Position numbers and translations under genes: made by a program
The notes under the pieces: generated by a model
Database searches by the model: none
The model's input: the letters and a program-made list of their open reading frames with translations, nothing else
What the model was told of the DNA's origin: nothing
Shown: one piece after another, positions 25,171 to 33,817 of the stretch
Layout: each line of letters opens with the position of its first letter
Numbering within the stretch: position 1 is the first letter of the stretch
Source of the DNA: JADLHS01 sp964594985
GTDB lineage: Bacteria > Verrucomicrobiota > Verrucomicrobiia > Limisphaerales > JADLHS01
Direction: 5' to 3'
NCBI GenBank assembly: GCA_964594985.1
Contig: CAZQNQ010000013.1
Span: 1 to 64,000 of the forward strand
Length of the DNA stretch: 64,000 bases

Positions 25171-25785
25171 TTAATTCGCCACAGACGGATGGTGCTGCGG
25201 CTTTACGCTTAACCAGGCGGAACGTATCAAGCGCGACATCGCGTGAACCCAACGGCTCAACAAGGGCGGGGTTTTCTTAAAAACTTTGGGGCGAGTTTTT
25301 GTTGTCCCGAGGGGCACACCGTCAAGGGGCGACTCGATTTCAATCCGCAAGTTGAGGAAATGTTTTCGTCGGGCCTCGCGCGGATTCTGGATGAACTCGG
25401 AAATCTCCCCGAATGAATAGCGTTTGAGCAGAAAACTTTCCGCTCCAGCGCGATGCGCGGCCAATGCGGCGGCTGAATCATAAAAGGTGGTCAACAGCAA
25501 CACGCGGGTTTGCGGCGCGAGCCGTTTGATTGGCGCGACGGCTTCCGCCCCGCTCATGCCGCCCATCTGCACATCCGAGAGAATCACGTCCGGCGCGGGT
25601 TCGGTGGCCAAGGCCGCCAACACCGCCTCGGCGGAAGCAAATTGCCGCGCGCAATGGATCTCTGAAATGCCGCCAAATTGCGCCGCGAGCATCTCCCGAT
25701 AGGAATTATTATCGTCCACCAGCCACAGCGTTGTAACACGTTCAAGCCGGGCTTGTTGAATTTCTTGTTTCAGTTCCAGTTTCAT
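25171..25785 (-). CDS. Stand-alone response regulator
   Basis: A 204-residue protein with a receiver domain: acidic pocket LVDDNNSYREM, phospho-acceptor in VILSDVQMGGMSG, switch threonines LLLTTFYDS and conserved lysine FLLKRYSF. After the receiver there is only a basic, low-complexity tail (TTKTRPKVFKKTPPLLSR) with no LuxR or OmpR helix-turn-helix. It therefore acts by protein contact, or is a truncated NarL-type regulator. No histidine kinase is adjacent. It sits 105 bases upstream of the beta-strand-repeat gene on the same strand and may affect its expression (inference). Confidence 0.85.
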   Translation of the reverse strand: MKLELKQEIQQARLERVTTLWLVDDNNSYREMLAAQFGGISEIHCARQFASAEAVLAALATEPAPDVILSDVQMGGMSGAEAVAPIKRLAPQTRVLLLTTFYDSAAALAAHRAGAESFLLKRYSFGEISEFIQNPREARRKHFLNLRIEIESPLDGVPLGTTKTRPKVFKKTPPLLSRWVHAMSRLIRSAWLSVKPQHHPSVAN

Positions 25786-26440
25786 ATTTCTTCGCGTTTT
25801 GCTGCTCCAGTTTCCACATCAGCACGTGCCGTAATGCAAACCGAAGAAATGTTCAGACCCGTTACCGGGTGTCGTTGTGATTAAATTCGCGGGCTTCCGC
25901 CGTCCACACGGTTTCGACGCCGGACTCCCGTTTGCCCGGCACTGCGGGCAAATTCAAAAAGTTAATATTCTGAAATTCATAACGGCGGCGGGCACACTCA
26001 GACGCACCCCACTGGTGACAACCAGACACCAGCCCAACCGCGTCTTGCATCGCACCCTCATGATGACAGCCCGCCGCCGTAAATTTTTCTTTGCGGGTGT
26101 TGAACTCACTCAAAGTCCTCGCGCCTTGGTCGAGCCGGATTGGAATAACGGAAGCCGCGCCGGGAAAGAACGACCCGGCCCGGTGGCGGGGCGGCCTTGC
26201 GTCAGGACGAACGCCACGACCGGAAATTGAATCGCAGAATTGAACCGGAGCGGTTGTAGAAAGGATCGGGCGCGCGGCGAGTCGCGTGAACCAGCCCCGA
26301 AACGGCGTCGTGTTCATAACAAAAGTTCCAACCAAAACTACTGGTGTCAGAACCTCCGGACGACCGGTCAGCACTCACGATTTGCAAATTCCACTCCCCT
26401 TGGAATCGGGGTCGCGCCGACACTACGTCAACAGTAAGAA
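25786..26440. other. 655-base stretch without a convincing gene
   Basis: ORFs of 60-170 codons exist on both strands, but none has family features or a good ribosome site. Visible elements are a CGCGGCGAGTCGCGTGAACC hairpin-like segment near 26273-26292, and a CCGGTCAGCAC motif at 26364-26374 that is also present at 17280-17290. It may be a decayed gene or a structured RNA. Nothing further can be supported. Confidence 0.4.
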
Positions 26441-27271
26441 TCAGATGTTCTGGGCGATCGCCATCAAATAGCGGTATTCGATCAGAATCGTCTGCAACGC
26501 CGCATTGAACGCCTCGACTTGCAGATGCAACGGCGACCGTTGCGGGGTCTCGAATGTGATCTCGAACGGCGGACTGGTGATGCCCGGCAACGCCTGCAAC
26601 ACCCCGCGATAGCCGTTGGTGATGATGCCGCGCTGCGCGTCAAAGCCATCAATCACCCGGGCGCGATTGCGCGGCAGGAATTGCTCCGCCGCCAGCAACG
26701 CCGGCTCCAGCAGATGCTCGGACAGCACCGCGCCGCCAACGAAGCCATAAAGCCCGTTGCTCGCGTCATCTGTGTGCAGCGTGATGATGCCGTTCAACGC
26801 GTGGAGGTTGATCTCGGATTCCAGGAAACGCACTTCGGGCTGCGCTGATTGCCGCCAGAATTCCCGGTTCAAATCCCCGCCGCCCCGCGCGTGCCGCGTG
26901 TTGTCCTCAAAGCCCGTCGGATTGCAGACCGGATAAATGTAGAGCGCGTAACCCTTCGCGATCTCGGGATTCTTCTCCAGTTCCGCGACAAAGCGCGTCA
27001 ACGCCAGCGCGCCCTCGGGTTCGTCCCCGTGGATGGTCGCAAAGATGCCGATGCGGATGACCTCGCCGCCGCTCTTCGGGCCAAGATAGACGTAGCGCGG
27101 CAACGAGTAGTGGCGACCGGCGCTCTCAAATTGCCCGAGCGACCGGCTGATGATGCGCGGGGAATTCTCCGCGACCTGGTCCAGCGCCGCGAGCAACCGG
27201 TCCACCGCGCGCCGCTCGGGCAGCGGTCGCGCCGGGAGCGAGGTGAATTGTTTTTCCACGGTGACTTTCAT
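26441..27271 (-). CDS. M14-family zinc carboxypeptidase/deacylase-like protein
   Basis: A 276-residue protein of the succinylglutamate desuccinylase/aspartoacylase branch of M14. Zinc ligands are visible as IHGDEPEGAL (H-x-x-E) and a later ITLHTDDAS histidine, with YIYPVCNPTGFEDNTRHARG and DLNREFW between. The late EITFETPQRSPLHLQ carries the catalytic glutamate. It could hydrolyse an amide or release an N-acyl group; the substrate is unknown. Its start lies four bases after the stop of the sulfate-binding protein gene, so the two are cotranscribed. Why a deacylase sits in a sulfate-uptake operon is unclear. Confidence 0.85.
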   Translation of the reverse strand: MKVTVEKQFTSLPARPLPERRAVDRLLAALDQVAENSPRIISRSLGQFESAGRHYSLPRYVYLGPKSGGEVIRIGIFATIHGDEPEGALALTRFVAELEKNPEIAKGYALYIYPVCNPTGFEDNTRHARGGGDLNREFWRQSAQPEVRFLESEINLHALNGIITLHTDDASNGLYGFVGGAVLSEHLLEPALLAAEQFLPRNRARVIDGFDAQRGIITNGYRGVLQALPGITSPPFEITFETPQRSPLHLQVEAFNAALQTILIEYRYLMAIAQNI

Positions 27272-27275
27272 GAGG

Positions 27276-28274
27276 TTAACGATTGGATAGTTGGATTTGA
27301 TCGAACACTCCGCCGTCGGCGAAGTGTTTCTTTTGCGCCTTCTGCCAGCCGCCAAACACTTCATCAATCGTGAAGAGTTCCAGTTTCGGAAATTCCTTCG
27401 CATACTTTGCCGCGACCTCGGCATTGCGCGGCCGATAGTGACGCTTCGCCGCGATCTCCTGTCCTTCCGGCGTGTAAAGATATTCGAGATAAGCTTTGGC
27501 AACGGCTTCCGTCCCGTGGCGTTTCACATTTTTGTCCACCACCGCCACCGGCGGTTCGGCCAGAATACTGAGCGAGGGCCAAACGATTTCAAATTCACCC
27601 TTGCCGGATTCGGCGAGCGAAAGAATCGCCTCATTCTCCCAGCCGACCAACACATCGCCGATGCCGCGTTGCACAAACGTCGTCGTTGCGCCACGCGCCC
27701 CGGTGTCGAACACCGGCACGTTCTTGTAAAATTTCGCCACGAAGTCTTTTGCCTTGGCTTCGCTGCCATCTTCCTTCTTCAACGCGTACCCCCAGGCCGC
27801 GAGATACGCCCAGCGCGCCGCGCCGGAAGTCTTCGGGTTCGCGGGAATGATGCCAATACCCGGCTTCACGAGATCGTCCCAATCCTTGATGCCCTTGGGA
27901 TTTCCCTTGCGCACGAGGAACACGATGGTCGAGGTGTACGGCGCTGAATTGTTCGGCAGCCGCTTCTGCCAATCGGCCGGCAGCAACCGGGCTTTTTCAG
28001 CCACCGCGTCCACGTCGTAAGCCAGCGCCAGCGTGACGACGTCGGCTTCAAGGCCGTCAATCACCGCCCGCGCCTGCTTGCCGGAACCGCCGTGCGACTG
28101 CTCAATCTTGACGGTGTCACCGGACTTTTCTTTCCAGTACTTTGCGAAGGCCGTGTTGTAGTCTTGATACAACTCCCGCGTCGGATCATACGAAACATTG
28201 AGCAACTTGAGGTCTTTGGCTTGGACGGCGGAAACCGCGAGGCCCAGCAACAGGAGGTTCAGGATTTTTTTCAT
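27276..28274 (-). CDS. sbp: Periplasmic sulfate-binding protein
   Basis: Captures sulfate (or thiosulfate) for the CysTWA importer, whose genes lie 15 kb away without a binding protein. The 332-residue protein has a signal peptide (MKKILNLLLLGLAVSAVQAK) and the family opening LLNVSYDPTRELYQDYNTAF. Ligand-site features SHGGSGKQARAVIDGLEADV and LALAYDVDAVAE follow, then NPKTSGAARWAYLAAWGYAL, DVLVGWENEAILSL and YLYTPEGQEIAAKRHYRPR. The start at 28274 fits the signal peptide. It lies between an outer-membrane porin gene and an M14 peptidase gene on one strand. The outward-facing Rrf2 gene may regulate the unit. Confidence 0.95.
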   Translation of the reverse strand: MKKILNLLLLGLAVSAVQAKDLKLLNVSYDPTRELYQDYNTAFAKYWKEKSGDTVKIEQSHGGSGKQARAVIDGLEADVVTLALAYDVDAVAEKARLLPADWQKRLPNNSAPYTSTIVFLVRKGNPKGIKDWDDLVKPGIGIIPANPKTSGAARWAYLAAWGYALKKEDGSEAKAKDFVAKFYKNVPVFDTGARGATTTFVQRGIGDVLVGWENEAILSLAESGKGEFEIVWPSLSILAEPPVAVVDKNVKRHGTEAVAKAYLEYLYTPEGQEIAAKRHYRPRNAEVAAKYAKEFPKLELFTIDEVFGGWQKAQKKHFADGGVFDQIQLSNR

Positions 28275-28297
28275 AGATTTGGATTTCGATTGGTTGA

Positions 28298-29695
28298 TTA
28301 AAACGATAGCTGCACTCGCGTGAAAAAGACCTGCTCCGGCTGCCGGGTCACACTCGCGGGCGGCGTTGTGCCAGCGCCACCTCCACCCGTGAACGTGGTG
28401 CGCGAGTAACTGGTCTTGAGCATCAGATTCTTGTTCAGGTACCAGTTCAAACCCGCCGACCACGCCTGCGCGCCCGAAGCAGAGGCGGGATTGGCATAAA
28501 GCGGGAAGGCCGCGTCGTCAATGTCCAGCTCCGCGTAGCGCCCGACCACTTGAAACGCGCCCCACTTGCCCGCGCGCGGATCAAAGGCGTTGCGCGGCGT
28601 CACGCCGGTGAACGTCGCATCTTCTCCAGTCAACACCCAACCCGCCGCAACCTGCCAACCGGTGTTGCGCAAGAGCGCCGTTTGAGTTGCTTGGCGGACG
28701 TTCTGCGCCGAGATGGTGTATTCACCCAACACGCTGAACGGTCCGACATAATAGTAGCCTTGCGGCGCAACCCGCCAGTGTTCGCCGTCGGCCAGCGTCG
28801 TCGCATTGTAGGCAAAGAATTGTTGCTGCCCATCCGTGATGTAGCCATTGCCGTTGGGCAAACCTGTCGCACTCGCCAGTGAATAATCTCCCCAGCTTCC
28901 CCCCACGCCCACCCCCAAACCGCGCAACGTAGTCAGGTCGGTCTTCTTGAACGGCTGCGCAAACACGCGTCCCGCGTATTCCTTGCTGTCATCAAAGTCG
29001 GTGTTGCTGGTGCTGCGCCCATCACCAACGCCGTTGAAGATGCCCGCCGCATAACTCACCACCCCGCCGTTGAGATCACCCCAAAGCTGAAAACCGATAT
29101 CCCGCCCCGGCACCAGCGCCGTCGGCAAGGCCCGCTCGTTGAACAGCGTGACACTGTCCGATTGCAGATATTCCAACCCGACCGGTGATTTGAATTTTCC
29201 GACCCGCGCCTGCAACCACGGTTGGTAACGATAGTTCAGATACGCATCAAAGATTTGCACGGTTGAACCGCCGAAATCCGGCGTGAAATTGAAATCAAAA
29301 TCCCGGTAAACCGTGCCCGTGAAGATGGGCCGCGCCCGGCGCAACAAAAACGCATCGTTGCCCTGAATCCCGCCGTCATCCACAAACGTCCGCGTGTCCA
29401 CCTGAAGCAACCCGCGCAACGCGAACGCAAAATTCGTATCCGCCGACGTTGCCTGCAAACCGCCCGCCCCGATGGACAGTGTCGGCGCCGCCTTGGCTTT
29501 TTCAGTGGCGGCCTCCTTGTCCAGTTCCCCGTTACGTTCGAGGATCTTCACTTTCTGCTCCAGTTCCTGAAGGCGCTGGATAAGCGCGTTCGTGTCCACC
29601 TCCGGCGATGGTGCGTTATCTTGTGATTGGGCCTTCACTGTTTCAATTCCGACCAGCGCTCCCAGTATCAGGGTCGCGATGAGTGTTCGCTTCAT
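28298..29695 (-). CDS. OprP/OprO-type outer-membrane porin
   Basis: A 465-residue outer-membrane protein with a signal peptide (MKRTLIATLILGALVGIETV). A short coiled-coil oligomerisation segment (about 33-60, LIQRLQELEQKVKILERNGE) follows, then a 16-strand barrel of the phosphate-selective porin family. Features include FNFTPDFGGSTVQIFDAYLN, VGKFKSPVGLEYLQSDS, GRDIGFQLWGDLNGG and a final aromatic strand VFFTRVQLSF. Family members select anions. Its position before the sulfate-binding protein gene suggests sulfate entry (inference). It diverges from the Rrf2 gene across a 234-base control region. Confidence 0.9.
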   Translation of the reverse strand: MKRTLIATLILGALVGIETVKAQSQDNAPSPEVDTNALIQRLQELEQKVKILERNGELDKEAATEKAKAAPTLSIGAGGLQATSADTNFAFALRGLLQVDTRTFVDDGGIQGNDAFLLRRARPIFTGTVYRDFDFNFTPDFGGSTVQIFDAYLNYRYQPWLQARVGKFKSPVGLEYLQSDSVTLFNERALPTALVPGRDIGFQLWGDLNGGVVSYAAGIFNGVGDGRSTSNTDFDDSKEYAGRVFAQPFKKTDLTTLRGLGVGVGGSWGDYSLASATGLPNGNGYITDGQQQFFAYNATTLADGEHWRVAPQGYYYVGPFSVLGEYTISAQNVRQATQTALLRNTGWQVAAGWVLTGEDATFTGVTPRNAFDPRAGKWGAFQVVGRYAELDIDDAAFPLYANPASASGAQAWSAGLNWYLNKNLMLKTSYSRTTFTGGGGAGTTPPASVTRQPEQVFFTRVQLSF

Positions 29696-29815
29696 TTTCT
29701 TTTTTAGTATTGCCCTCCAATACGTTTGGTTGGGCCGTTAATCCCTATTGAATTCATGCTCTATCCGCTAGTTACCATTTGCCGTAAAGCACGCCAATAT
29801 TGACCAACGCGGATG

Positions 29816-29831
29816 AGATTAGATTTAATCT
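29816..29831. promoter_or_regulatory. Palindrome between the porin and Rrf2 genes
   Basis: AGATTA-GATT-TAATCT is a perfect 6-base inverted repeat in an AT-rich stretch between the two divergent genes. It is a candidate operator for the Rrf2 regulator; the assignment is inference from position. Confidence 0.45.
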
Positions 29832-29895
29832 ACATTAAGTCAATAGATTATTTGTAGTTTGTTTTTATCGGCCAATGAAAGGTGGATCTCAAATC

Positions 29896-29924
29896 TTGAC
29901 TTCGCATATAGAGATTGTTAACTA
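29896..29924 (+). promoter_or_regulatory. Possible promoter of the Rrf2 gene
   Basis: TTGACT, a 17-base spacer and TAACTA lie just before the ATG at 29930. There is no ribosome-binding site between, so the message would be leaderless or start very close to the codon. This is weak support. Confidence 0.3.
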
Positions 29925-29929
29925 TCAAT

Positions 29930-30397
29930 ATGAAACTTTCCGTTCGAGGCGAATACGCCCTGCGCGCCATGCAGGTTCTGGCGCGCGATTTCCAAGACGA
30001 TGATGCCGTCGTCCGCATCCAGGAAATCTCCGAAAAACAACACATCCCCAAACGATTCCTCGAACAAATCCTCAACGACCTCAAATCCGCGGGGCTGGTC
30101 ATGAGCAAACGGGGTGTCGCGGGAGGTTACCGTCTCAAACGCGCTCCGCAACAAATCACGCTCGCGGAAATCATCCGGCACATCGAAGGACCGCTCGCTC
30201 CGGTGAGTTGTGTCAGCGAAAAATATTACGAGAAATGCTCCTGCCCTGACGAAGCCCGCTGTGCCATCCGCAGTGTGATGAAGGAGGTTCGCGACAGCAT
30301 CGTGCAAGTCATGGAAGCGACCACGCTGGGGCACCTCGCCGACCGCGCGCGCAAACTGGAACAACAGCCGCTGAATCCCTTCGACTTTGTGATCTGA
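29930..30397 (+). CDS. Rrf2-family regulator (CymR/IscR-like)
   Basis: A 155-residue winged-helix regulator: MKLSVRGEYALRAMQVLARD, RIQEISEKQHIPKRFLEQIL, NDLKSAGLVMSKRGVAGGYR, and the dimer helix at the C-terminus. Four cysteines occur in SCVSEKYYEKCSCPDEARC, the place where IscR-type members bind an iron-sulfur cluster. Cluster sensing is therefore possible; CymR-like cysteine-pool sensing is the alternative. The ATG at 29930 starts the conserved domain. It is divergent from the porin/sulfate-binding protein operon, which it may repress. It is a good candidate for the sulfur-status regulator of this genome (inference). Confidence 0.9.
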   Translation: MKLSVRGEYALRAMQVLARDFQDDDAVVRIQEISEKQHIPKRFLEQILNDLKSAGLVMSKRGVAGGYRLKRAPQQITLAEIIRHIEGPLAPVSCVSEKYYEKCSCPDEARCAIRSVMKEVRDSIVQVMEATTLGHLADRARKLEQQPLNPFDFVI

Positions 30398-30478
30398 TCC
30401 GGGAGCCTCGCCAGTCCGCCAGCCCGCCTTGGTTCAAATAGTCGTGCGCGGCGGCGCAAATTCCGCTACTTCATCTGC

Positions 30479-31018
30479 GTGACGGCCGCCCGCAACATCC
30501 AGAACATCGCGCTCATTGGTTTCATGGGCACGGGCAAATCCACTGTGGGCCGCCTGATTGCCGAGCAGCTTGGATTCGAGTTCCTCGACACCGACGGGTT
30601 GATCGAACAGCGCAACGGCAGGAAGATCGCCGAGATCTTCGCCCAGAACGGTGAAGCCGCGTTCCGGGAACTGGAGGCCCAACTCGTCGCCGAACTTGCC
30701 ACCCACACCCGCAGCATCATCTCCACCGGTGGCGGATTGCCGGCCAACCCCGCCAATCTGGAGAGCCTCAAAACCCACTCGCTCGTGATCTGTCTGTGGT
30801 CGTCGCCCGAACGCATCTACGAACGCGTGCGCGAACATTCGCACCGCCCGCTGCTCAATGATCCCGATCCGCTCGGTAAAATTCGCGCCTTGCTGGCCGC
30901 GCGGGAGAAGTTCTACAAGCAGGCCGACGTGCTCATCAACAGCGACCTCCGCTCGGCCCGCGAAGTCGCGCAACAGGTGATCAATCAATTCCGCCTCGTC
31001 ACCGGACCACGTAAATGA
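30479..31018 (+). CDS. aroK: Shikimate kinase
   Basis: Phosphorylates shikimate in the aromatic amino acid pathway. The 179-residue protein has Walker A GFMGTGKSTVG near the N-terminus. The DTDGLIEQRNGRKIAEIF shikimate site, FRELEAQL, the STGGGLPANPAN loop and the lid RPLLNDPDP follow. The length is typical. The start is the GTG at 30479, as no ATG precedes the conserved sequence. It stands with queG on the plus strand, separated by an 83-base gap that is mostly a small palindromic repeat. Confidence 0.95.
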   Translation: MTAARNIQNIALIGFMGTGKSTVGRLIAEQLGFEFLDTDGLIEQRNGRKIAEIFAQNGEAAFRELEAQLVAELATHTRSIISTGGGLPANPANLESLKTHSLVICLWSSPERIYERVREHSHRPLLNDPDPLGKIRALLAAREKFYKQADVLINSDLRSAREVAQQVINQFRLVTGPRK

Positions 31019-31027
31019 AAACTTTCG

Positions 31028-31081
31028 TCAGCGGAATAATTGTCAGGGGAATAATGCAAAAGACATTCCCATTCCTCTGAC
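31028..31081. repeat. Short palindromic repeat between aroK and queG
   Basis: GTCAGCGGAATAATTGTCAG followed by GGGAATAATG, then the partial complement CATTCCCATTCCTCTGAC. It appears to be a degenerate copy of a short inverted repeat of the kind scattered in this window. Confidence 0.55.
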
Positions 31082-31101
31082 TATTTTCCCTGTTTCAGGA
31101 G

Positions 31102-32166
31102 ATGAAAGCAGCCATTCGGCAACGCGCGTTGGAACTCGGCTTTGACGACTGTCGGTTCACCACCGCCACGCCGCCGGGAAGCGCGGCACACCTGCACGAC
31201 TGGTTGCAAGCCGGCAAGCAAGGTGAAATGGCCTGGCTCGCCCGCAATGCGGAAAAACGTGGCGAACCCAATCGCGTTTTAGCCGGAGCCAAAACCATCA
31301 TCTCGCTCGCTGTTTCTTACGCAACGCGTGCCGGGTGGCGCGTGCCGGGTGACGAGCACGCTGCGGTTGCTTCACGTCACCCGTCACCCGCCACTCGTCA
31401 CGGTTTGATTGCCCGCTACGCCCGCTATCCCGACTACCACGATATCCTCGCGGACAAACTCAAGACGCTCACCGCGTTCGTCAATGAACGCGGCGGCGCG
31501 ACCACCCGCTCGCTCTGGTATGTGGACACCGGCCCGATCCTTGAACGTGACCTCGCCCAACGCGCCGGCCTCGGTTTCGTCGGCAAGCACACCAATCTGA
31601 TCAGCCGCACGCTGGGCAACTGGATTTTCCTCGCGGAGATTCTGACCACGCTCGAACTCGATCCCGATGCGCCGGAAAAAAACCGCTGCGGCTCGTGCTT
31701 CCGTTGTATGACCGCCTGCCCGACGCAAGCCATCACCGCGCCCTTCCAGCTCGATGCGCGGCTCTGCATCTCCTATCTCACCATCGAATTGAAAGGCTCG
31801 ATCCCGGTCGAACTGCGCCCGCTCATCGGCAACCGCATCTACGGCTGCGACGATTGTCTGGCGGCCTGTCCGTGGAACAAATTTGCGCGCGAAGGAAGTT
31901 TGATGAAGCCGCACGCCCGCGCCGACCTGACGGCGCCGGATTTGATCGAGTTGTTGCAACTGGATGACGCTGGCTTCAAACAGAAATTCGCCGGCACGCC
32001 GATGCTGCGGACCAAACGTCGCGGCGTGCTGCGCAATGCCTGCGTGGCCTTGGGGAATGTGGGGGATAAAAGCGCGCTGCCCGCGTTGCGAAAAGCTTGC
32101 GAGGATTCTGAACCTTTGATCGCCGAACACGCCCGGTGGGCCGTGGCGCAGATCGAATCACGCTGA
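31102..32166 (+). CDS. queG: Epoxyqueuosine reductase
   Basis: Catalyses the last step of queuosine tRNA modification, using cobalamin and two [4Fe-4S] clusters. The 354-residue protein shows YVDTGPILERDLAQRAGLGF near the catalytic aspartate, then GKHTNLISRTLGNWIFLAEI. Ferredoxin cysteine clusters follow: CGSCFRCMTACPTQAI and CDDCLAACPWNKFA. A HEAT-like tail (RNACVALGNVGDKSALPALR) closes it. In-frame repeat sequence at about 31328-31403 adds RVPGDEHAAVASRHPSPATRHG-like residues between VSYATRAGW and LIARYARYPDYH. That is a variable loop, so activity is probably kept. The start lies after AGGAG at 31096-31100. Confidence 0.93.
   Translation: MKAAIRQRALELGFDDCRFTTATPPGSAAHLHDWLQAGKQGEMAWLARNAEKRGEPNRVLAGAKTIISLAVSYATRAGWRVPGDEHAAVASRHPSPATRHGLIARYARYPDYHDILADKLKTLTAFVNERGGATTRSLWYVDTGPILERDLAQRAGLGFVGKHTNLISRTLGNWIFLAEILTTLELDPDAPEKNRCGSCFRCMTACPTQAITAPFQLDARLCISYLTIELKGSIPVELRPLIGNRIYGCDDCLAACPWNKFAREGSLMKPHARADLTAPDLIELLQLDDAGFKQKFAGTPMLRTKRRGVLRNACVALGNVGDKSALPALRKACEDSEPLIAEHARWAVAQIESR
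31328..31403. repeat. In-frame inverted repeat in queG
   Basis: The left part GTGCCGGGTGGCGCGTGCCG and the right part CGTCACCCGTCACCCGCCAC mirror each other imperfectly around a short AT-containing centre. The length preserves the queG frame. Confidence 0.65.
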
Positions 32167-32167
32167 A

Positions 32168-32282
32168 TAGAGCGGTTGAAGTTTTGCCGGAGCCGCCGCC
32201 GTGAGGAGGCGGACGCAAAGCAGCCTGAGAAAACGAACCGCCTCATCACTTCGGCGGCGACAGTTTTTATGAACCCGCTCTA
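32168..32282. mobile_element. TA-flanked miniature inverted-repeat element (copy 1)
   Basis: Begins TAGAGCGGTT and ends AACCCGCTCTA, a terminal inverted repeat bounded by TA on both sides. The centre is a palindrome (GCCGCCGTGAGGAGGCGG / CCGCCTCATCACTTCGGCGGC) related to the repeat at 5202-5275. It lies directly after the queG stop. There is no coding capacity. Confidence 0.7.
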
Positions 32283-32340
32283 GCCGGCGCAGAACCTGAA
32301 AAATCATCCCGCACCGAGGGCAAAGCCGCTTTTGCGGGAA

Positions 32341-33753
32341 TCAAAACACCTCGATCAAAACGATGGATTCCCCGGCGGCGGTGAGCCAGTCCGAAGCCTT
32401 CCCTCCGCCCGGACTGGCGGGGGAGGGCAAATTCTGCCGCACCGCCGGCACCGATTCCAACAGCGCCAGCAACACGGAGCTTTTCAGCGCGTAATTGACG
32501 TTTTGCGGCACGCTGCCGGTGATTTGAAGTACCGCCACAGCGTTCAGTCCCGACAAAATCATTCCCACCACGTTCCCGGCTTCATCCAGCAGCGGCCCGC
32601 CGGAATTGCCCGGTTGCACCGGTGTGCTGACCTGATAATAACGCGGATTGTCCTTGAAGCCCGCCAAACTGTTGATTTCTCCGCGTGTGAACTTCAATTC
32701 CCGGCCTTGGATTCTGGTATTGGGAAAACCCATCGTCGCGACACTGCTCCCCAGCTTGATCGCGTTTCCATTGGCAATCGGCAGCGGCTTGAAATTGCTG
32801 GTCACCGGGAACAACCTCGGATTCCCGGCGGTCGCTTCTGGTCCGGCCGTCGGCGTCCGACCTTGGGTGAAAGTGTTTGTGACTGTCGCAGGCGCATAGG
32901 CTCCGGTGATTTTCAGCAACGCCACGTCATTCGTCGGGTCGGTCTTTATCACTTTGGCCGCCAGCCGCAGTTTCTTGGTCTGCACCACCACCCGCGTCGC
33001 GTCCTCGACCACATGATACGCCGTCAATACATAGCCGTCGTTCGTCACAAAGAATCCCGTCCCGCCGCCTTTGGCACTGGCGGCTGCCGCCGCATCCGGG
33101 CGTGGCACAAACGCCGCCGCCAGTTCCTGCGCCCGGGTGATTTGCCAGCCGGCCATTTTTTTCGCCAGCGCCTTACGTTCATCCACTGCCCCGGCTTCAC
33201 CTTGCGCCGCCGCCAGCAGCAGCCATTTATACGCGGTCACGATGTCCGCCCGCATCAACTGCCCCCGCTGATATTCGCGCCCCAATTCCAACGCCGCTTC
33301 CGCATCGCCCTGTTCGGCGGCGCGATGCAGCCACCGGGACGCTTCGTTCTGATTTCGCGGCACGCCTTTTCCCGTCGCGTACATGCGCCCGAGATTCATC
33401 TGCGCCGCGGCGTGACCTTGATTGGCGGCAGCTTGAATCCACCGGGCCGCTTCAAAATAATTGACCGTGGTGCCCAGCCCGTTGAACAACATCACGCCCA
33501 AGCCGTTTTGCGCCGTGACGTTGCCCTTGTCCGCCGCGCGCCGATACCACTTGAGCGCCTCCCCGTAATTCTGCGGCGTGCCCTGGCCCAAATGATACAT
33601 CAGCCCCAACGCCGCCTCCGCCGCGACCTCGCCTTTCTCCGCCTCCTTCTTTGCCGCCTTGAAATCCTCGGCGTCGTAATCCGCCGCCCACCCCGGTCCC
33701 GCGCTCAAGGTCAGAAACAAGAGGCTGGCAAGCAGACTTCCAAGAATTTTCAT
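32341..33753 (-). CDS. Secreted Sel1-repeat/trypsin-like serine protease
   Basis: A 470-residue exported protein with a signal peptide ending near AGPGWAADYD. About four Sel1-like helical repeats follow, residues 25-200 (LGLMYHLGQGTPQNYGEALK, LGVMLFNGLGTTVNYFEAAR, LGRMYATGKGVPRNQNEASR). A chymotrypsin-fold domain comes next with all three catalytic residues in sequence: AYHVV (His), PTNDVALLKI (Asp) and PGNSGGPLLD (Ser). It resembles Deg-type proteases but has no PDZ domain; the Sel1 repeats may instead present substrates. It stands alone between repeat-rich stretches. Confidence 0.88.
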   Translation of the reverse strand: MKILGSLLASLLFLTLSAGPGWAADYDAEDFKAAKKEAEKGEVAAEAALGLMYHLGQGTPQNYGEALKWYRRAADKGNVTAQNGLGVMLFNGLGTTVNYFEAARWIQAAANQGHAAAQMNLGRMYATGKGVPRNQNEASRWLHRAAEQGDAEAALELGREYQRGQLMRADIVTAYKWLLLAAAQGEAGAVDERKALAKKMAGWQITRAQELAAAFVPRPDAAAAASAKGGGTGFFVTNDGYVLTAYHVVEDATRVVVQTKKLRLAAKVIKTDPTNDVALLKITGAYAPATVTNTFTQGRTPTAGPEATAGNPRLFPVTSNFKPLPIANGNAIKLGSSVATMGFPNTRIQGRELKFTRGEINSLAGFKDNPRYYQVSTPVQPGNSGGPLLDEAGNVVGMILSGLNAVAVLQITGSVPQNVNYALKSSVLLALLESVPAVRQNLPSPASPGGGKASDWLTAAGESIVLIEVF

Positions 33754-33817
33754 ATTGCGGGATGCTACAAAAAAGACGTGAGAGAGCGCAACCAGGTTGC
33801 CGCCCGCAAAGGTTCGT

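Noticed and set aside
20261..25280. Many plus-strand ORFs opposite the beta-strand-repeat protein
   Set aside because: The repetitive, biased composition of the real gene leaves complementary frames open; none has domain features.
25862..26374. 170-codon minus-strand ORF
   Set aside because: No family resemblance, no ribosome site, and overlapping open frames on both strands with equally plausible translations.
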